Shown piece by piece: positions 34,828-44,182 of a DNA stretch of 64,000 nt (position 1 is its first letter; each line of letters begins with the position of its first letter). The position numbers and the translations under genes were made by a program. A model generated the notes under the pieces. The model had not been told where the DNA came from. It saw nothing but the letters and a program-made list of their open reading frames with translations, and did not search any database. Source of the stretch: Bog-473 sp963717455 (GTDB taxonomy: Bacteria; Actinomycetota; Acidimicrobiia; Acidimicrobiales; RAAP-2); NCBI GenBank assembly GCA_963717455.1, contig OY970336.1, positions 2,170,001 through 2,234,000 on the forward strand, given 5' to 3'.

Positions 34828-35562
34828 TCACGCCGCGCCGGTGTCGTGCCGGTAGGCGAAGACGGCGAGTGGGATGAGCGCGGCGGTCCAGCAGGCGAGC
34901 ACGATCCATCCCTCTGCCGGCCAGTCCCCGTGGAGGAGCGCGGCCGCGCCGGCATGCACGAGCCAGTAGGAGGGCAGCAGCTTGACGACGGTCAGCATCG
35001 CTCCGCTGTTGAACAAACTCCCAAACGCGCCGCCGAAGAGGGCGAAGAAGACGACGAGCCAGCCCATGACTGGCACGAGGGCGTCCGTCGCGATCAAGTG
35101 ACCCAAGATGAGGCCCATCAAGACGAACGGCACCAAGCCAACAAGAAGCAGGCCGCTCATCTCTAACCACTGAGCCAGGTTGAGGCGCACCCCAAGCGTT
35201 GCGCCGGCCAGGAAGACCAAGACGAGTGCGGGCAGCACCACGAGGTAGGCGGCGAGCGTCTTCGCGAAGTAGTCGGTGCGGACCCGCAGCGGCGTGATCC
35301 GCAACTGGCGGGTCCAGCCCCGAGCGCGGTCGCGCGCAAGACGGGCACCGGGTCCGATGGCGGCGAACATCGCGCCATAGGCCGCCATCCCGGTCATGAA
35401 GTAGAGAGGGAAGGAGACGCCCGCGGCGTGGACGAATGCATGGCGGTTGCCTGAAGCGACCGAGTAGTAAACGACGAGTGGAAGCGCCAAAGAGAGCGCC
35501 CACATCAAGGGATTGCGCACGGACCGGAGGAGCTCGTAGCGCACGTGTGTGGCCGCATTCAT
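34828..35562 (-). CDS. ABC-2 type transporter permease
   Basis: 244 residues with six hydrophobic segments (e.g. PLMWALSLALPLVVYYSVA, TLAAYLVVLPALVLVFLAG, VPFVLMGLILGHLIA, LVPVMGWLVVFFALFGGAF), the ABC-2 topology. ATG start in an ATGA overlap with the ATPase gene. Probably exports a drug, lipid or peptide; the ATPase partner is frameshifted. Confidence 0.83.
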   Translation of the reverse strand: MNAATHVRYELLRSVRNPLMWALSLALPLVVYYSVASGNRHAFVHAAGVSFPLYFMTGMAAYGAMFAAIGPGARLARDRARGWTRQLRITPLRVRTDYFAKTLAAYLVVLPALVLVFLAGATLGVRLNLAQWLEMSGLLLVGLVPFVLMGLILGHLIATDALVPVMGWLVVFFALFGGAFGSLFNSGAMLTVVKLLPSYWLVHAGAAALLHGDWPAEGWIVLACWTAALIPLAVFAYRHDTGAA

Positions 35563-36496
35563 TCAGCCACCTCCTCGGGACGAGAGTCGACCTGCTCGGC
35601 CGTCAGCTCGAGGAACGCTTCTTCGAGGCTTCCGCCGCTTGCTTCGACGTCGCGCACCTCAGGGAACGTTGCGAACAGTGCGGGGAGCGCCACGTCGGCG
35701 TCCGAGCACGAAAGCACCACCGTTTCACCGTGGCGCTCGACGTTCATCACGCCAGGCAGGGCGCGAAGCGACGAGAGGTCGACCACCGGCAGTGTCGCCC
35801 GGACCGTTCGAAACCCCGCCTTCGCCTTTATCTCTGTGGCCGGCCCATCGGCGACTATGGACCCACGGGCGATGAGCACGATCCGGTCCGCGAACGCATC
35901 GGCCTCTTCGAGGTAGTGGGTAGCAAATACGACGGTCTTTCCTTCTGCAGCAACTCCGCGCATCACCTCCCAGAACTCGTGTCGACCCTCGACGTCGATG
36001 CCAGCAGTCGGCTCGTCGAGCACCAAGAGATCGGCATTGGAGACGAGGGCCGTGGCGAAGCGCACCCGCTGCGCTTGCCCGCCGGAGAGCTTCGTCGACC
36101 AACGCTCCGCGAGGTCGCTGAGCCCGTGCGTCGAAGTACATCCTCGACATTGAGAGGCTGCGGGTAGTACGAGGCAACAAGCGTGAGCAATTCACGAACA
36201 CGCAGGTGATCCGGCAGTGACCCGGTCTGGAGCATCCCCCCGACCCAGCCCGATCTGACTGCCCTAGCTGGTGGGAGGCCGCTCACGGTGACCGCTCCGG
36301 CATCGGGATATCGCAGGCCGAGGATCATGTCGATCATCGTCGTCTTGCCTGCTCCGTTCGGTCCGAGAAGTGCGACGGTCTCGCCGGGCTTGATCCGGAG
36401 ATCGATCCCGCGAACCGCTTGGACCGATCCGTAGGACTTGGTCAAGCCGGTGGCCTCGATTCCGCCGGCCTTGGCGCTGGCGGTGGGGATCGCCAT
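35559..36496 (-). pseudogene. ABC-2 exporter ATPase, frameshifted
   Basis: N-terminal frame from ATG 36496: GLTKSYGSVQAVRGIDLRI, Walker A GPNGAGKTT, Q-loop GGMLQTGSL, reaching NVEDVLRRTG. The rest is one frame away: LSDLAERWSTKLSGGQAQRV, LDEPTAGID, VVFATHYLEEAD and a C-terminal regulatory segment. One missing base near 36120 (restoring RRTGLSDLAERW) explains it. Either a decayed gene or a sequence error; the rest looks well conserved, including the downstream permease. Confidence 0.82.
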
Positions 36497-36718
36497 CGCA
36501 GCATCGGCAAACTGAGTGGCCGTATCTACATTCTGTCGATGGAACCCACCTAATCGACACAGAGTCCGCCGTGTTGCCGTTACATCTGCGAGGGGCTCAA
36601 AGGTTCCTCACGTTGTCGATTGGCACTGCCCCCGTGTGTGATGGTGGCACCCCTACCCGGCAGCGAACGGGGATAGTCCATATCAAAGGAACACATCGGA
36701 CCCGAACGACTGGATCGC

Positions 36719-37084
36719 CTACCCGGCCGTCAGGACACAAAACTCGTTCCCCTCAGGGTCGGCCATCACGACCCAGGGCTCTGCACCGGTTTGACCGATC
36801 ATCGCCCTGGTCGCTCCCAAAGCTTCTAGACGCTCGAGTTCAGCGACCTGGTCATCTGGCTTCAGGTCGAGGTGAACTCGATTCTTCACCTTCTTCAGAT
36901 CGTCGCATGGGAACAGGAAGAGGCCCGGAACTGCGGAGTCTCGGCCAATGGCGTCCGGCGGCACCAGATACACCCCCTCCTCAGTGTCCGCGACGACCCT
37001 CCAGCCCAACGCGGCGGACCAGAACTGCCCGAGCCGCCGACAGTCTTCGGCATCCATCGTCACACAAGCCACCCGTAAGCTCAT
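36719..37084 (-). CDS. VOC family protein
   Basis: 121 residues from ATG 37084 (a TTG at 37099 is less likely). MSLRVACVTMDAEDCRRLGQFWSAALGW, then VHLDLKPDD and WVVMADPEGNEFCVL, the single-domain glyoxalase-like pattern of actinobacterial VOC proteins often linked to resistance or unknown hydrolysis. It ends at the left side of the tyrosine-recombinase element. Confidence 0.82.
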   Translation of the reverse strand: MSLRVACVTMDAEDCRRLGQFWSAALGWRVVADTEEGVYLVPPDAIGRDSAVPGLFLFPCDDLKKVKNRVHLDLKPDDQVAELERLEALGATRAMIGQTGAEPWVVMADPEGNEFCVLTAG

Positions 37085-37161
37085 GAGGCATTCTCTCAAG
37101 CGCGTCCAGGGATGAAGGACTCTGCCTCCGTTGTGTACCGAAACTGCCCCACCGTCCCGGC

Positions 37162-37177
37162 GTTATACAGGTGATCC
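37162..37177 (+). repeat. Left 16-bp inverted repeat of recombinase element
   Basis: GTTATACAGGTGATCC; exact inverted partner at 39594-39609. Confidence 0.8.
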
Positions 37178-37210
37178 GTAGGTCCTGGGCTCTCTCCTAT
37201 GGAAGCACAG

Positions 37211-38494
37211 TCACTGGGCATCGGCGACTCCTTCGATGAGGCCGTCGAAGAGCTGTTGGCGGTCGTTCTGACCGCGCTCATTGGCGTGCTTGCGTTGGCG
37301 CTTCAAGATGGTGACGAACTGAGGTCCGGTCTCGAAGAATCCGCAGCGTTCGCAGACGCTCTCGAAGGCGCAGCCGAGCAGGGCGGGCCTCGTGCAGTGA
37401 CCGTTGGCCAGCAGTCGGCGATGGTCGGGGCGCGACTTCTGGGCGCCGGAGACCGCAGTCGGCGCAACGGTCGCGCTGGAGAGTCCGTAGTACTCGGCCT
37501 CGACCGCCTCGGTCACCTTGAAGTACTGCTCGGCGACGGTGCGGTCCGAGATCCGCGCATAGGTGAGGGTCATGTCCATGGAACGGTGGCCGAGCAGGGC
37601 GGCGATGGCCTCGAGGCTCATGCCCCGGTTGATGGACTGGGTGGCGAGCGTGTGGCGCAGCTGATGTGGGTGGACGTGACCGACCCCGGCCCGTTTGGCG
37701 ACCGCGGCGACGTAGCGGTGCACAGTGCGCCGGTCGAAGGGCCCGCCGTCGTCGCGTTCAAGTAGATGCCCCGAGCGCGACGGACCGCGCAGGGCCTTGT
37801 AGTCGACGATGAGATCGACCAGCATCGGGAGCAGCGGCACGTGGCGGTCGTTGTGGAGCTTGCCGACGGGGATCCGGAGGCGATCGACCCCGTCGTAGCG
37901 CACCATGGCGTCGTCTTCGAGACCGCCGAGCTCACCGACACGTATGCCGGTGCGGGCCAGCAGTTCGACCATCAGGCGGCGGCGCAGGTTGGGGTCGAGC
38001 GCCAATGCGGCCATGAACTTCGACGCTGTGGGATCGTCCAAGAACTTGGGCAGTGGCTCGTCGAGGGCGGGGAAGTCGCTCGAGTAGACGAGCAGGCGGG
38101 CCGGGGCGTCGTCGTACTCCCACTCCATGATGCGCTCGAAGAAGGTCCGCATGGTGCTCAACCGGTGCCGGATCGTGATCGTGGCTAGTCGCTTGCCGTT
38201 CTTGCCCGGACGGGCCGCCAGCCAGCGCTTGAAGTCCTCGATGTGCACCCGTGCGATGCCGGAAACGGCGGCGCAGTCGGGGTCGGTGGCGGTGACCCGA
38301 TGGGCGAAGAGCCGCAACGTCAGCTCGGCGTCCGCCACCGTGCTCGGACGGGCCGATACCTCGAGTTGGTCCAGGTAGGAGGCCATGGTGGCCACCATGA
38401 GCGGTGCTCTGGCGGTGAGCTCGGCCCACGTCACCTCGGGCTTCCCGCCGCCCTGGCGCCGCGGTTGGGGCTGCAGTTGGGCGAGCGCGTTCAT
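37211..38494 (-). CDS. Tyrosine recombinase (second of tandem pair, Cys-rich tail)
   Basis: 427 residues from ATG 38494 (ATGA overlap with the upstream recombinase). Catalytic motifs: Arg in LLARTGIRVGELGGL, HPHQLRHTLATQ (HxxR), LLGHRSMDMTLTYARI (His and nucleophile Tyr). After the catalytic domain comes a tail with clustered cysteines (GHCTRPALLGCAFESVCERC), a likely zinc-binding module seen in some transposon recombinases. Confidence 0.88.
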   Translation of the reverse strand: MNALAQLQPQPRRQGGGKPEVTWAELTARAPLMVATMASYLDQLEVSARPSTVADAELTLRLFAHRVTATDPDCAAVSGIARVHIEDFKRWLAARPGKNGKRLATITIRHRLSTMRTFFERIMEWEYDDAPARLLVYSSDFPALDEPLPKFLDDPTASKFMAALALDPNLRRRLMVELLARTGIRVGELGGLEDDAMVRYDGVDRLRIPVGKLHNDRHVPLLPMLVDLIVDYKALRGPSRSGHLLERDDGGPFDRRTVHRYVAAVAKRAGVGHVHPHQLRHTLATQSINRGMSLEAIAALLGHRSMDMTLTYARISDRTVAEQYFKVTEAVEAEYYGLSSATVAPTAVSGAQKSRPDHRRLLANGHCTRPALLGCAFESVCERCGFFETGPQFVTILKRQRKHANERGQNDRQQLFDGLIEGVADAQ

Positions 38495-39534
38495 TGGGCC
38501 ACCCCCACCAGTGCCTGGGCCTCGATGGCTTCGATGGCTCGGCGGTACTCGTCGGCCAGCCAGTGCATGTCGAGGTGCAAGTAGACCCGGGTCGAGCTGA
38601 TCGAGCGGTGTCCGGCCTGGGCCTGGATGGCTTCTAAGGCCATCCCCGCTTCGCGCAAGCGGGTGAAACAGGTGTGGCGCAGTTCGTGGCAGGTGCCGTG
38701 GCTGAGACCGGCCCGCTCTCGGGCGGCGGTGATGATCTGATCCAGACCCGGCACCGACAGCGGTTGGCCCCGACGCGCTCCTTTCAGCGAGACGAAGACC
38801 GCGTCCGTCGTCGCTTCCTCTGGTCGCTCGCGGTCCATGTATCGGGCGACGGTGGAAAAGAAGGTCGGCGAGAGCGGCACCAGACGTTCGTGTCCGCCCT
38901 TGCCCTCGGTGATGAACACCCGCCACTCGCCGAAACGCAGATCGGAGAGCCTCAACCCGAGCACCTCACAGCGCCGGAGCCCTCCGAGGACCATGGCCTG
39001 GGTCATGGCCCGGTCCCGATCGGTGCGCAGCGCCCCCATGAGCGACTCGACCTCGTCGGCGTCGAGGATCCGGGGCAGCCGGCGCACCCCTCGCACCAGC
39101 GGCAGACCGCGTCCGCCGCGAGAGCGGCTCTGGCGGGTGGCGATGCCCCGAGGGACCGGGTTGGCTGTCACATCGACGTCGTCGCGGGTGATCAGGTAGC
39201 CATAGAAGCTCGACACCGCGGCGAGCCGGCGCTTGATCGTCGCTGCCGAGAGCCCCGCTGAGCCATCGGCGATGCGCACTACGTTCTCCGCTCCGGGCTT
39301 GGGACGACGCTGCGCGGTGACGAAGGCCATCACGTCCTTGGGCCGAACCTCGGCCGGGTCCTTCTTGACCACCGAGAAGAAGACGTTCAGGTCGTGGGCA
39401 TAGGCCCGGACCGTGTTGGGGCGGGCTCGGCCGACGACGAACTCCAAGAACTCGTCGATCAGCCGGTGGCCGATCTTGTAGACGTGTTCACCGTCCGGAC
39501 GGACGTGACACTCGAATGACGGACTCCACTCCAC
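38491..39534 (-). CDS. Tyrosine recombinase (first of tandem pair)
   Basis: 347 residues; I choose GTG 39534 because AGGAGG lies 6 bases upstream, while a GTG at 39558 would place that site inside the gene. SAM-like core domain (IDEFLEFVVGRARPNTVRAY), then Arg in LGGLRRCEVLGLRL, CHELRHTCFTRLREAG and AGHRSISSTRVYLH with the Tyr. Both recombinases are probably needed together, one per strand pair, for excision and integration. Confidence 0.88.
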   Translation of the reverse strand: MEWSPSFECHVRPDGEHVYKIGHRLIDEFLEFVVGRARPNTVRAYAHDLNVFFSVVKKDPAEVRPKDVMAFVTAQRRPKPGAENVVRIADGSAGLSAATIKRRLAAVSSFYGYLITRDDVDVTANPVPRGIATRQSRSRGGRGLPLVRGVRRLPRILDADEVESLMGALRTDRDRAMTQAMVLGGLRRCEVLGLRLSDLRFGEWRVFITEGKGGHERLVPLSPTFFSTVARYMDRERPEEATTDAVFVSLKGARRGQPLSVPGLDQIITAARERAGLSHGTCHELRHTCFTRLREAGMALEAIQAQAGHRSISSTRVYLHLDMHWLADEYRRAIEAIEAQALVGVAQ

Positions 39535-39593
39535 CGCACACCTCCTGGTTGATTGCACCGAGGAGGATCCCCCGGATGCCTATCCCAGGAGGT

Positions 39594-39609
39594 GGATCAC
39601 CTGTATAAC
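39594..39609 (-). repeat. Right 16-bp inverted repeat of recombinase element
   Basis: GGATCACCTGTATAAC on the plus strand, exact reverse complement of 37162-37177. Confidence 0.8.
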
Positions 39610-39840
39610 CGGTGTTCGGGGGCATCCCGAGGGACGGGCTATCCACCCCCGATGCCCTCTCCCGGGATGCAGACAAGCTGCAGCCCACTTCGGACCCATG
39701 GCGCATGAACCGATTGCTGGATAGAAAGTGAGCCTGGTTCGGGTGTGGATACGGACACATGCAGGAAGGAGTCTCCGGGGTGCCAAAGTGGTTCTGGAAT
39801 CGTGAGCTACTCGCTCGCCTCGCTGGGTGATGGGAGGGAC

Positions 39841-40644
39841 ATGTCGAACAGAGTTGCAATCGTCACGGGTGCCTCCGCAGGCATAGGCCTGAGCGTGGCT
39901 TCTCGGCTCCACGGACGAGGGTGGGTCGTCGTCGGATCGAGCCGCCGAGGCACAGGCTCGAACGGATGGACGTCCGTGGTGATGGATGTCGATGATGACC
40001 AATCCGTGACGGCTGGGGTGCAGGGAGTGGTTGTCGAGCACGGGCGCATCGATGCCGTGGTGGCCAGCGCTGGCTGGGGATTGGCCGGGGCGGTCGAGCA
40101 GACTCCCATAACAGAGGGGAAGGCTCAACTGGAGACGAACTTCTGGGGTGCCGCACGGGTCGTGCAGGCCGTGCTGCCGACGATGCGTCGCCAAGGATCT
40201 GGTCGGATCGTCCTCATCAGTTCCATCGGTGGCGTTATCGGCCTCCCATTCCAGGCGTTCTACAGCGCCAGCAAGTTCGCGCTAGAGGGCTATGGCGAGG
40301 CGTTGGCCTACGAAGTCGCACCGTTCGGCATCCAGGTGAGCCTGGTGCAACCGGGCAACGTCCGGACGGATTTCATTCAGAGCAGGCGTCAGGTCGGCGC
40401 GCCCGCAGATGACGATCCCTACGTCAATGCCGTCGCCAAGGCGATCGACGTGATGGAGCACGATGAGGCCAACGGGGTTCCACCAGACAAGGTGGCCTTC
40501 GTCGTCGAGAAAGTCCTGAACTCGGGTCGTCCTCGCCGGCGCGTCTCTGTTGGCAAGGTGGGGGAACGGGTGGGTATCCCAGCCAAGCGCCTGTTGCCGT
40601 ATCGGGTGTTCGAAGGGGCGGCCAAGTCCAGCCTCGGCGTGTAG
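39841..40644 (+). CDS. SDR family oxidoreductase
   Basis: 267 residues from ATG 39841 (GATGGGAGGG upstream). TGASAGIGLSVASRL, SSRRGTG after beta-2 (NADP-type), IVLISSIGGVIGLPFQAFYSASKFALEGYGEAL (Ser and Tyr-x-x-x-Lys), QPGNVRTDF. This is the pattern of SDRs acting on retinol, steroid or acyl substrates. It lies just outside the recombinase element. Confidence 0.87.
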   Translation: MSNRVAIVTGASAGIGLSVASRLHGRGWVVVGSSRRGTGSNGWTSVVMDVDDDQSVTAGVQGVVVEHGRIDAVVASAGWGLAGAVEQTPITEGKAQLETNFWGAARVVQAVLPTMRRQGSGRIVLISSIGGVIGLPFQAFYSASKFALEGYGEALAYEVAPFGIQVSLVQPGNVRTDFIQSRRQVGAPADDDPYVNAVAKAIDVMEHDEANGVPPDKVAFVVEKVLNSGRPRRRVSVGKVGERVGIPAKRLLPYRVFEGAAKSSLGV

Positions 40645-40730
40645 TCGAAGGACTATTCCCATGGTGCCGCAGGGTGGCACCCCATCCCGATTGGCGTACT
40701 GGGATTCTCCTGACGCGCTCAACTCATGCC

Positions 40731-40772
40731 CTGGCCACGCACTCCTGGCCACGCACTCCTGGCCACGCACTC
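40731..40772. repeat. Tandem repeat, three copies of 14 bp
   Basis: CTGGCCACGCACTC repeated three times exactly, followed by CTGACGG. Lies in the gap before the 3' end of the leftward secreted-protein gene. Confidence 0.85.
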
Positions 40773-40780
40773 CTGACGGA

Positions 40781-41362
40781 TCAGGACGCAGTCCTGCACC
40801 GTCCAGCGAAGAACGACAGAACGATGTGGCTCGTCTTTCGCTGCCCGCCGACCCGCACGTCGAGGGGAACGCAGCCCCGTTGTCGACCATCGCTGAATCG
40901 GAAGCTCTGGGGAAAAAAACCAGGCTTGTGCAAACAGGCCCGGTACGTGACCGACACGCTCCCTTGGCGTGGCGACCACGGGTTCTGTTGCACCACGTAG
41001 GACCGGGCACCACGGGCGATCGTCATGGTCAGCGTGGCTCCCGGATCGACGACGGGAGGGAGCTTGTACCCGGTGAGTTGAGCCCCTCGGCCCGAGTTGG
41101 GTGGATTCATGGTCGCCAGGCGGCGCGCCTGAGGGAAATACCCAGGGCCGAATCCGATGTCATGTGGCCCGACGGGGGGCAGAGTGCCCGTGAACTGCGT
41201 CGCTTCCTCATAACAGGTGAGAATCTGGGGATGCGTCGGAGTGCCGACAACGGTGGAGGAACCGCTGGCATCTGAGACGCCACAGGGGCCATAGGCGAGG
41301 ACGAGAACCGTGAAGGCAACCCCGCCAAGCCACCACTGGTGTCCGCGAAGTCTCGCACCCAC
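40781..41362 (-). CDS. Secreted hypothetical protein
   Basis: 193 residues, GTG start. One hydrophobic N-terminal segment (WWLGGVAFTVLVLAYGPCGV) suggests a signal peptide or anchor. The mature part has conserved-looking stretches: YRACLHKPGFFPQSFRF and GCVPLDVRVGGQRKTSHIV, plus a terminal FFAGRC with cysteines that may form disulfides. I recall similar unassigned actinobacterial exported proteins but no function. Confidence 0.6.
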   Translation of the reverse strand: MGARLRGHQWWLGGVAFTVLVLAYGPCGVSDASGSSTVVGTPTHPQILTCYEEATQFTGTLPPVGPHDIGFGPGYFPQARRLATMNPPNSGRGAQLTGYKLPPVVDPGATLTMTIARGARSYVVQQNPWSPRQGSVSVTYRACLHKPGFFPQSFRFSDGRQRGCVPLDVRVGGQRKTSHIVLSFFAGRCRTAS

Positions 41363-41551
41363 ATGACCATGATGGCCCGTCCACGATGCAACCGTGGCCC
41401 GCCCCCAGGGTGCCGATACGGGTCAGGGCATCCCACCACGACCAAGCCGAAGTGCTCGGTGTATGGTCGCCCGCCATGAGTTCCGAGCCATCCAGGGGGT
41501 GGGGCGCATGACGTCGAACCCGAGTTCGGCCATCGAGCCATCGGGGTTGCC

Positions 41552-43090
41552 GTGTTGATGGACGAACACCTGGCCCGCATGGCCGTCGACTTCGGTGACC
41601 GCACGGCCTTCGAGGTGGTCGACGTCGGGTCCATGACCTTCGCCGAATGGGATGGCGCCGCCAACGCCATGGCGCGGCGCCTGCTCGAGGCCGGCCTCGA
41701 GCCCGGTGGCCGCGTCGGCATCCACCTCCGGCCCGAGCTCGCACTGCGCTGGCTCGTGTCGTACTCGGCGGCGCACCGGGCTGGCGGGGTGGCGGTGCCC
41801 ATGAACCCCCGCCTGGCCCCGGCCGAGGTGGCGCACGTGCTGGCCCACTCGGGCGCCACCGCGGTGGTGGCCGACGGCGACCTGGTCGGCCGCGACCTCG
41901 ATGCGGCCGGCGGGCGCCTCGTCGCACTGATCGACGCCGGCGTGGAGGACGGCGCGACGGCAGCAGGCGGCTCCCGGACGGCCCTTCTCGGCTGGTCCGA
42001 GGCGACGGCGGGCGACCGGTCAGCGTTCCAGGCCCCGCGCCAGTCCGAAGACCTGGCCGACATCCTCTACACCTCGGGCACGACGGGCCGGCCCAAGGGC
42101 GTGGCGGTGCGCCACTCCAACGGGTCCATGATCGGCGCGGTGGAGCCGAACTGGACCGGCGGGGGCTGGCTGCACGCCAGCCCGCTGTTCACCTTCGCCG
42201 GCATCGCACTCGTCTACACGCCCATGAAGCTCGGCCTGCAGGTGATCTACCAGCCGCGCTTCGAGGCCGACCGCTGGCTGCGGGTCGTCGAGGAGCAGCA
42301 CCCCGTCGCCGCCTTCCTCGTGCCGGCGATGGCGCACCTCCTCATCGACCACCCGCGCTTCGCCGACGCGGACCTGTCGTCGGTGCAGATGTGCTCGGTC
42401 GGCAGCGCACCGCTCGCGCCCTACGTCGTCGAGCGCCTGCAGGCCAAGATGCCCGACGCCCTGGTGTCCAACAACTACGGCATGACCGAGGCGGGCTCGG
42501 CCTACTGCATCATGCCCAAGGGCGAGGCGGTGAAGCGCCCGGGCTCCGTGGGCCAGATCGCCCCGCCGGCCATCGTGCAGATCGTCGACGAGCACGGCCA
42601 GCCGCTGCCGCCAGACGTGGTGGGGGAGGTCCGCCTCCAGATGCCGGGCCGACAGCGTGAGTACTACCAGGATCCCGAGGCGACGGCCGAGATCTGGCGG
42701 GACGGCTGGCTGATCACCGGCGATCTCGGCAAGCTCGATGCGGACGGCTACCTTTACATCGTCGGCCGCTCCAAGGACGTGATCATCCGCGGCGGCAACA
42801 ATGTGCACGCCACCGATGTCGAGCATGTCCTCGTCCGGCACGAGGCGGTGAAGGAGGTGGCGGTCGTGGGCGCGCCGCACCCCGTGCTCGGCGAGGACGT
42901 GGTGGCCTTCGTCGTCCTCCACCCGGGCGCCGCGGCCGACGGCGAGGCGCTGCGTGCGTTCGGGCTGGAGCACCTGGCCGACTACAAGGTGCCCCGACAG
43001 TTCATCTTCGTCGACGCGCTGCCCCGCAACCCCACCGGCAAGGTCGTCAAACCGGAGCTGCGGGCCAGGTTGGCCGGCGCGAAGGCCTGA
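41552..43090 (+). CDS. AMP-dependent acyl-CoA synthetase/ligase
   Basis: 512 residues (GTG 41552; ATG 41558 equally possible). DILYTSGTTGRPKGVAVRHSN is the ATP-binding motif, VSNNYGMTEAGSAY the adenylate loop, GWLITGDLGKLDADGYLYIVGR the hinge, and ALPRNPTGKVVKPELRARL holds the catalytic Lys. It activates a carboxylic acid to its CoA thioester via an acyl-AMP. Chain length is not readable. Confidence 0.9.
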   Translation: MLMDEHLARMAVDFGDRTAFEVVDVGSMTFAEWDGAANAMARRLLEAGLEPGGRVGIHLRPELALRWLVSYSAAHRAGGVAVPMNPRLAPAEVAHVLAHSGATAVVADGDLVGRDLDAAGGRLVALIDAGVEDGATAAGGSRTALLGWSEATAGDRSAFQAPRQSEDLADILYTSGTTGRPKGVAVRHSNGSMIGAVEPNWTGGGWLHASPLFTFAGIALVYTPMKLGLQVIYQPRFEADRWLRVVEEQHPVAAFLVPAMAHLLIDHPRFADADLSSVQMCSVGSAPLAPYVVERLQAKMPDALVSNNYGMTEAGSAYCIMPKGEAVKRPGSVGQIAPPAIVQIVDEHGQPLPPDVVGEVRLQMPGRQREYYQDPEATAEIWRDGWLITGDLGKLDADGYLYIVGRSKDVIIRGGNNVHATDVEHVLVRHEAVKEVAVVGAPHPVLGEDVVAFVVLHPGAAADGEALRAFGLEHLADYKVPRQFIFVDALPRNPTGKVVKPELRARLAGAKA

Positions 43091-43120
43091 CCGCGGCCAG
43101 CGGAGCCATCGGTCCCCGGC

Positions 43121-44023
43121 TCAGAAGCCGGCGCCCCCGACGAGGAGCTGCAGGGCGGCCATCTGCTCGCGATAATGGGACGGCGAATGGTGGTCGAAGC
43201 GCAGGCTGAACCCCGTCGCGCCGAGGGCGGCGTAGGAGGCCAGGAAATCGGCCGTCCCGTCCGGGTCACCGAGCGGGTCGATGGGCGGTTCGGGGGCGAG
43301 GATCAGCTGGAGCGGTCGGCCGTGCTCCTCGGCCCGGCGGTCCAGGGCGTCGCGTACCTTGGCCTCCGTCAGCAGCCGGGTGAGCTCGTCGAGCTTGAGC
43401 CCGAAGGGCATCCAGGCGTCGCCGAGCTCGACGGCGCGCCGGAGCGAGCGCCGGGTACGGCCCCCCACCCAGATCTCGAATTGCCTGGGCAGGCCCGACG
43501 GCTCGACGATGAACCCCTCGAACTCGTAGTGCGACCCGTGATACTCCGGCACCCGGTGCCCCCATGCGGCCCGGATGGCCCGGATGGCGTCGTCGGAGCG
43601 CTCACCCCGGCCGTCGAAGGCGTGCCCGAGCACCTCGAACTCGGGCTGGAGCGATCCCACGCCGACACCGACGATCACGCGCCCGCCGCTGAGGACGTCG
43701 AGCGTGCCCAGTCGCTTCACCAGCTCGAGCGGGTGGTGGTACGGCAGGACGGCCATGTGGGTGAGGAGGCCGACGCGTGACGTCGTGGCCGCGAGGAAGC
43801 CCAGGGTCGAGAAGGGGTCGAAGTAACGGCCTCCGCGCACGGTGGACGCCGCCGCGGGGATGGCGATGTGCTCGGAGCAGGCCACCCAGTCGTAGCCGAG
43901 CCGCTCCGCTTCCTGCACCACCGACACCACGTCGGCCACGCTCGCCGTGGCCTCCCACTCGGGGGGGTCGAAGCGGGGGTTCATGTGCAGCGCCGGCGTC
44001 ACGATGCCGAGGGCGAGCGCCAT
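43121..44023 (-). CDS. LLM-class F420-dependent oxidoreductase
   Basis: 300 residues from ATG 44023. TIM-barrel luciferase-like family: ALGIVTPALHMNPRFD, RLGYDWVACSEHIAIP, YFDPFSTLGFLAATTSRVGLLTHM, GGRVIVGVGVGSLQPEFEVLG, VGGRTRRSLRRAVELGDAWMP. These features fit F420 (or FMN) dependent oxidoreductases common in actinobacteria. The substrate is unknown. Convergent with the acyl-CoA ligase gene. Confidence 0.87.
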   Translation of the reverse strand: MALALGIVTPALHMNPRFDPPEWEATASVADVVSVVQEAERLGYDWVACSEHIAIPAAASTVRGGRYFDPFSTLGFLAATTSRVGLLTHMAVLPYHHPLELVKRLGTLDVLSGGRVIVGVGVGSLQPEFEVLGHAFDGRGERSDDAIRAIRAAWGHRVPEYHGSHYEFEGFIVEPSGLPRQFEIWVGGRTRRSLRRAVELGDAWMPFGLKLDELTRLLTEAKVRDALDRRAEEHGRPLQLILAPEPPIDPLGDPDGTADFLASYAALGATGFSLRFDHHSPSHYREQMAALQLLVGGAGF

Positions 44024-44167
44024 GCCCGCAACGTATCCGTCGCGGCTGCGCCACGCCCGCCGGACCGGAATCTGCGATCGATCGCCGTCGGAGCGACGGC
44101 GTGTGACGCGCGGATGAACTCTGCCGTACGGCGCGCCAACTCGTGCGGGGGCCGGGGCGGAGCCTCG

Positions 44168-44173
44168 TATACT
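44168..44173 (+). promoter_or_regulatory. Minus-10 element of a leaderless promoter
   Basis: TATACT with its 3' end 10 bases before an ATG at 44183, the spacing of leaderless actinobacterial transcripts. No clear minus-35 hexamer. Confidence 0.5.
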
Positions 44174-44182
44174 TTGGTCATC

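Larger units (their letters stand above)
37162..39609 (-). mobile_element. 2.45-kb element with two tandem tyrosine recombinases
   Basis: Perfect 16-bp inverted repeats (GTTATACAGGTGATCC at 37162-37177 and its reverse complement at 39594-39609) bracket exactly two overlapping recombinase genes and little else. This is the layout of tyrosine-recombinase insertion elements that carry no cargo. No target duplication is visible, as expected for a tyrosine recombinase. Confidence 0.72.
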
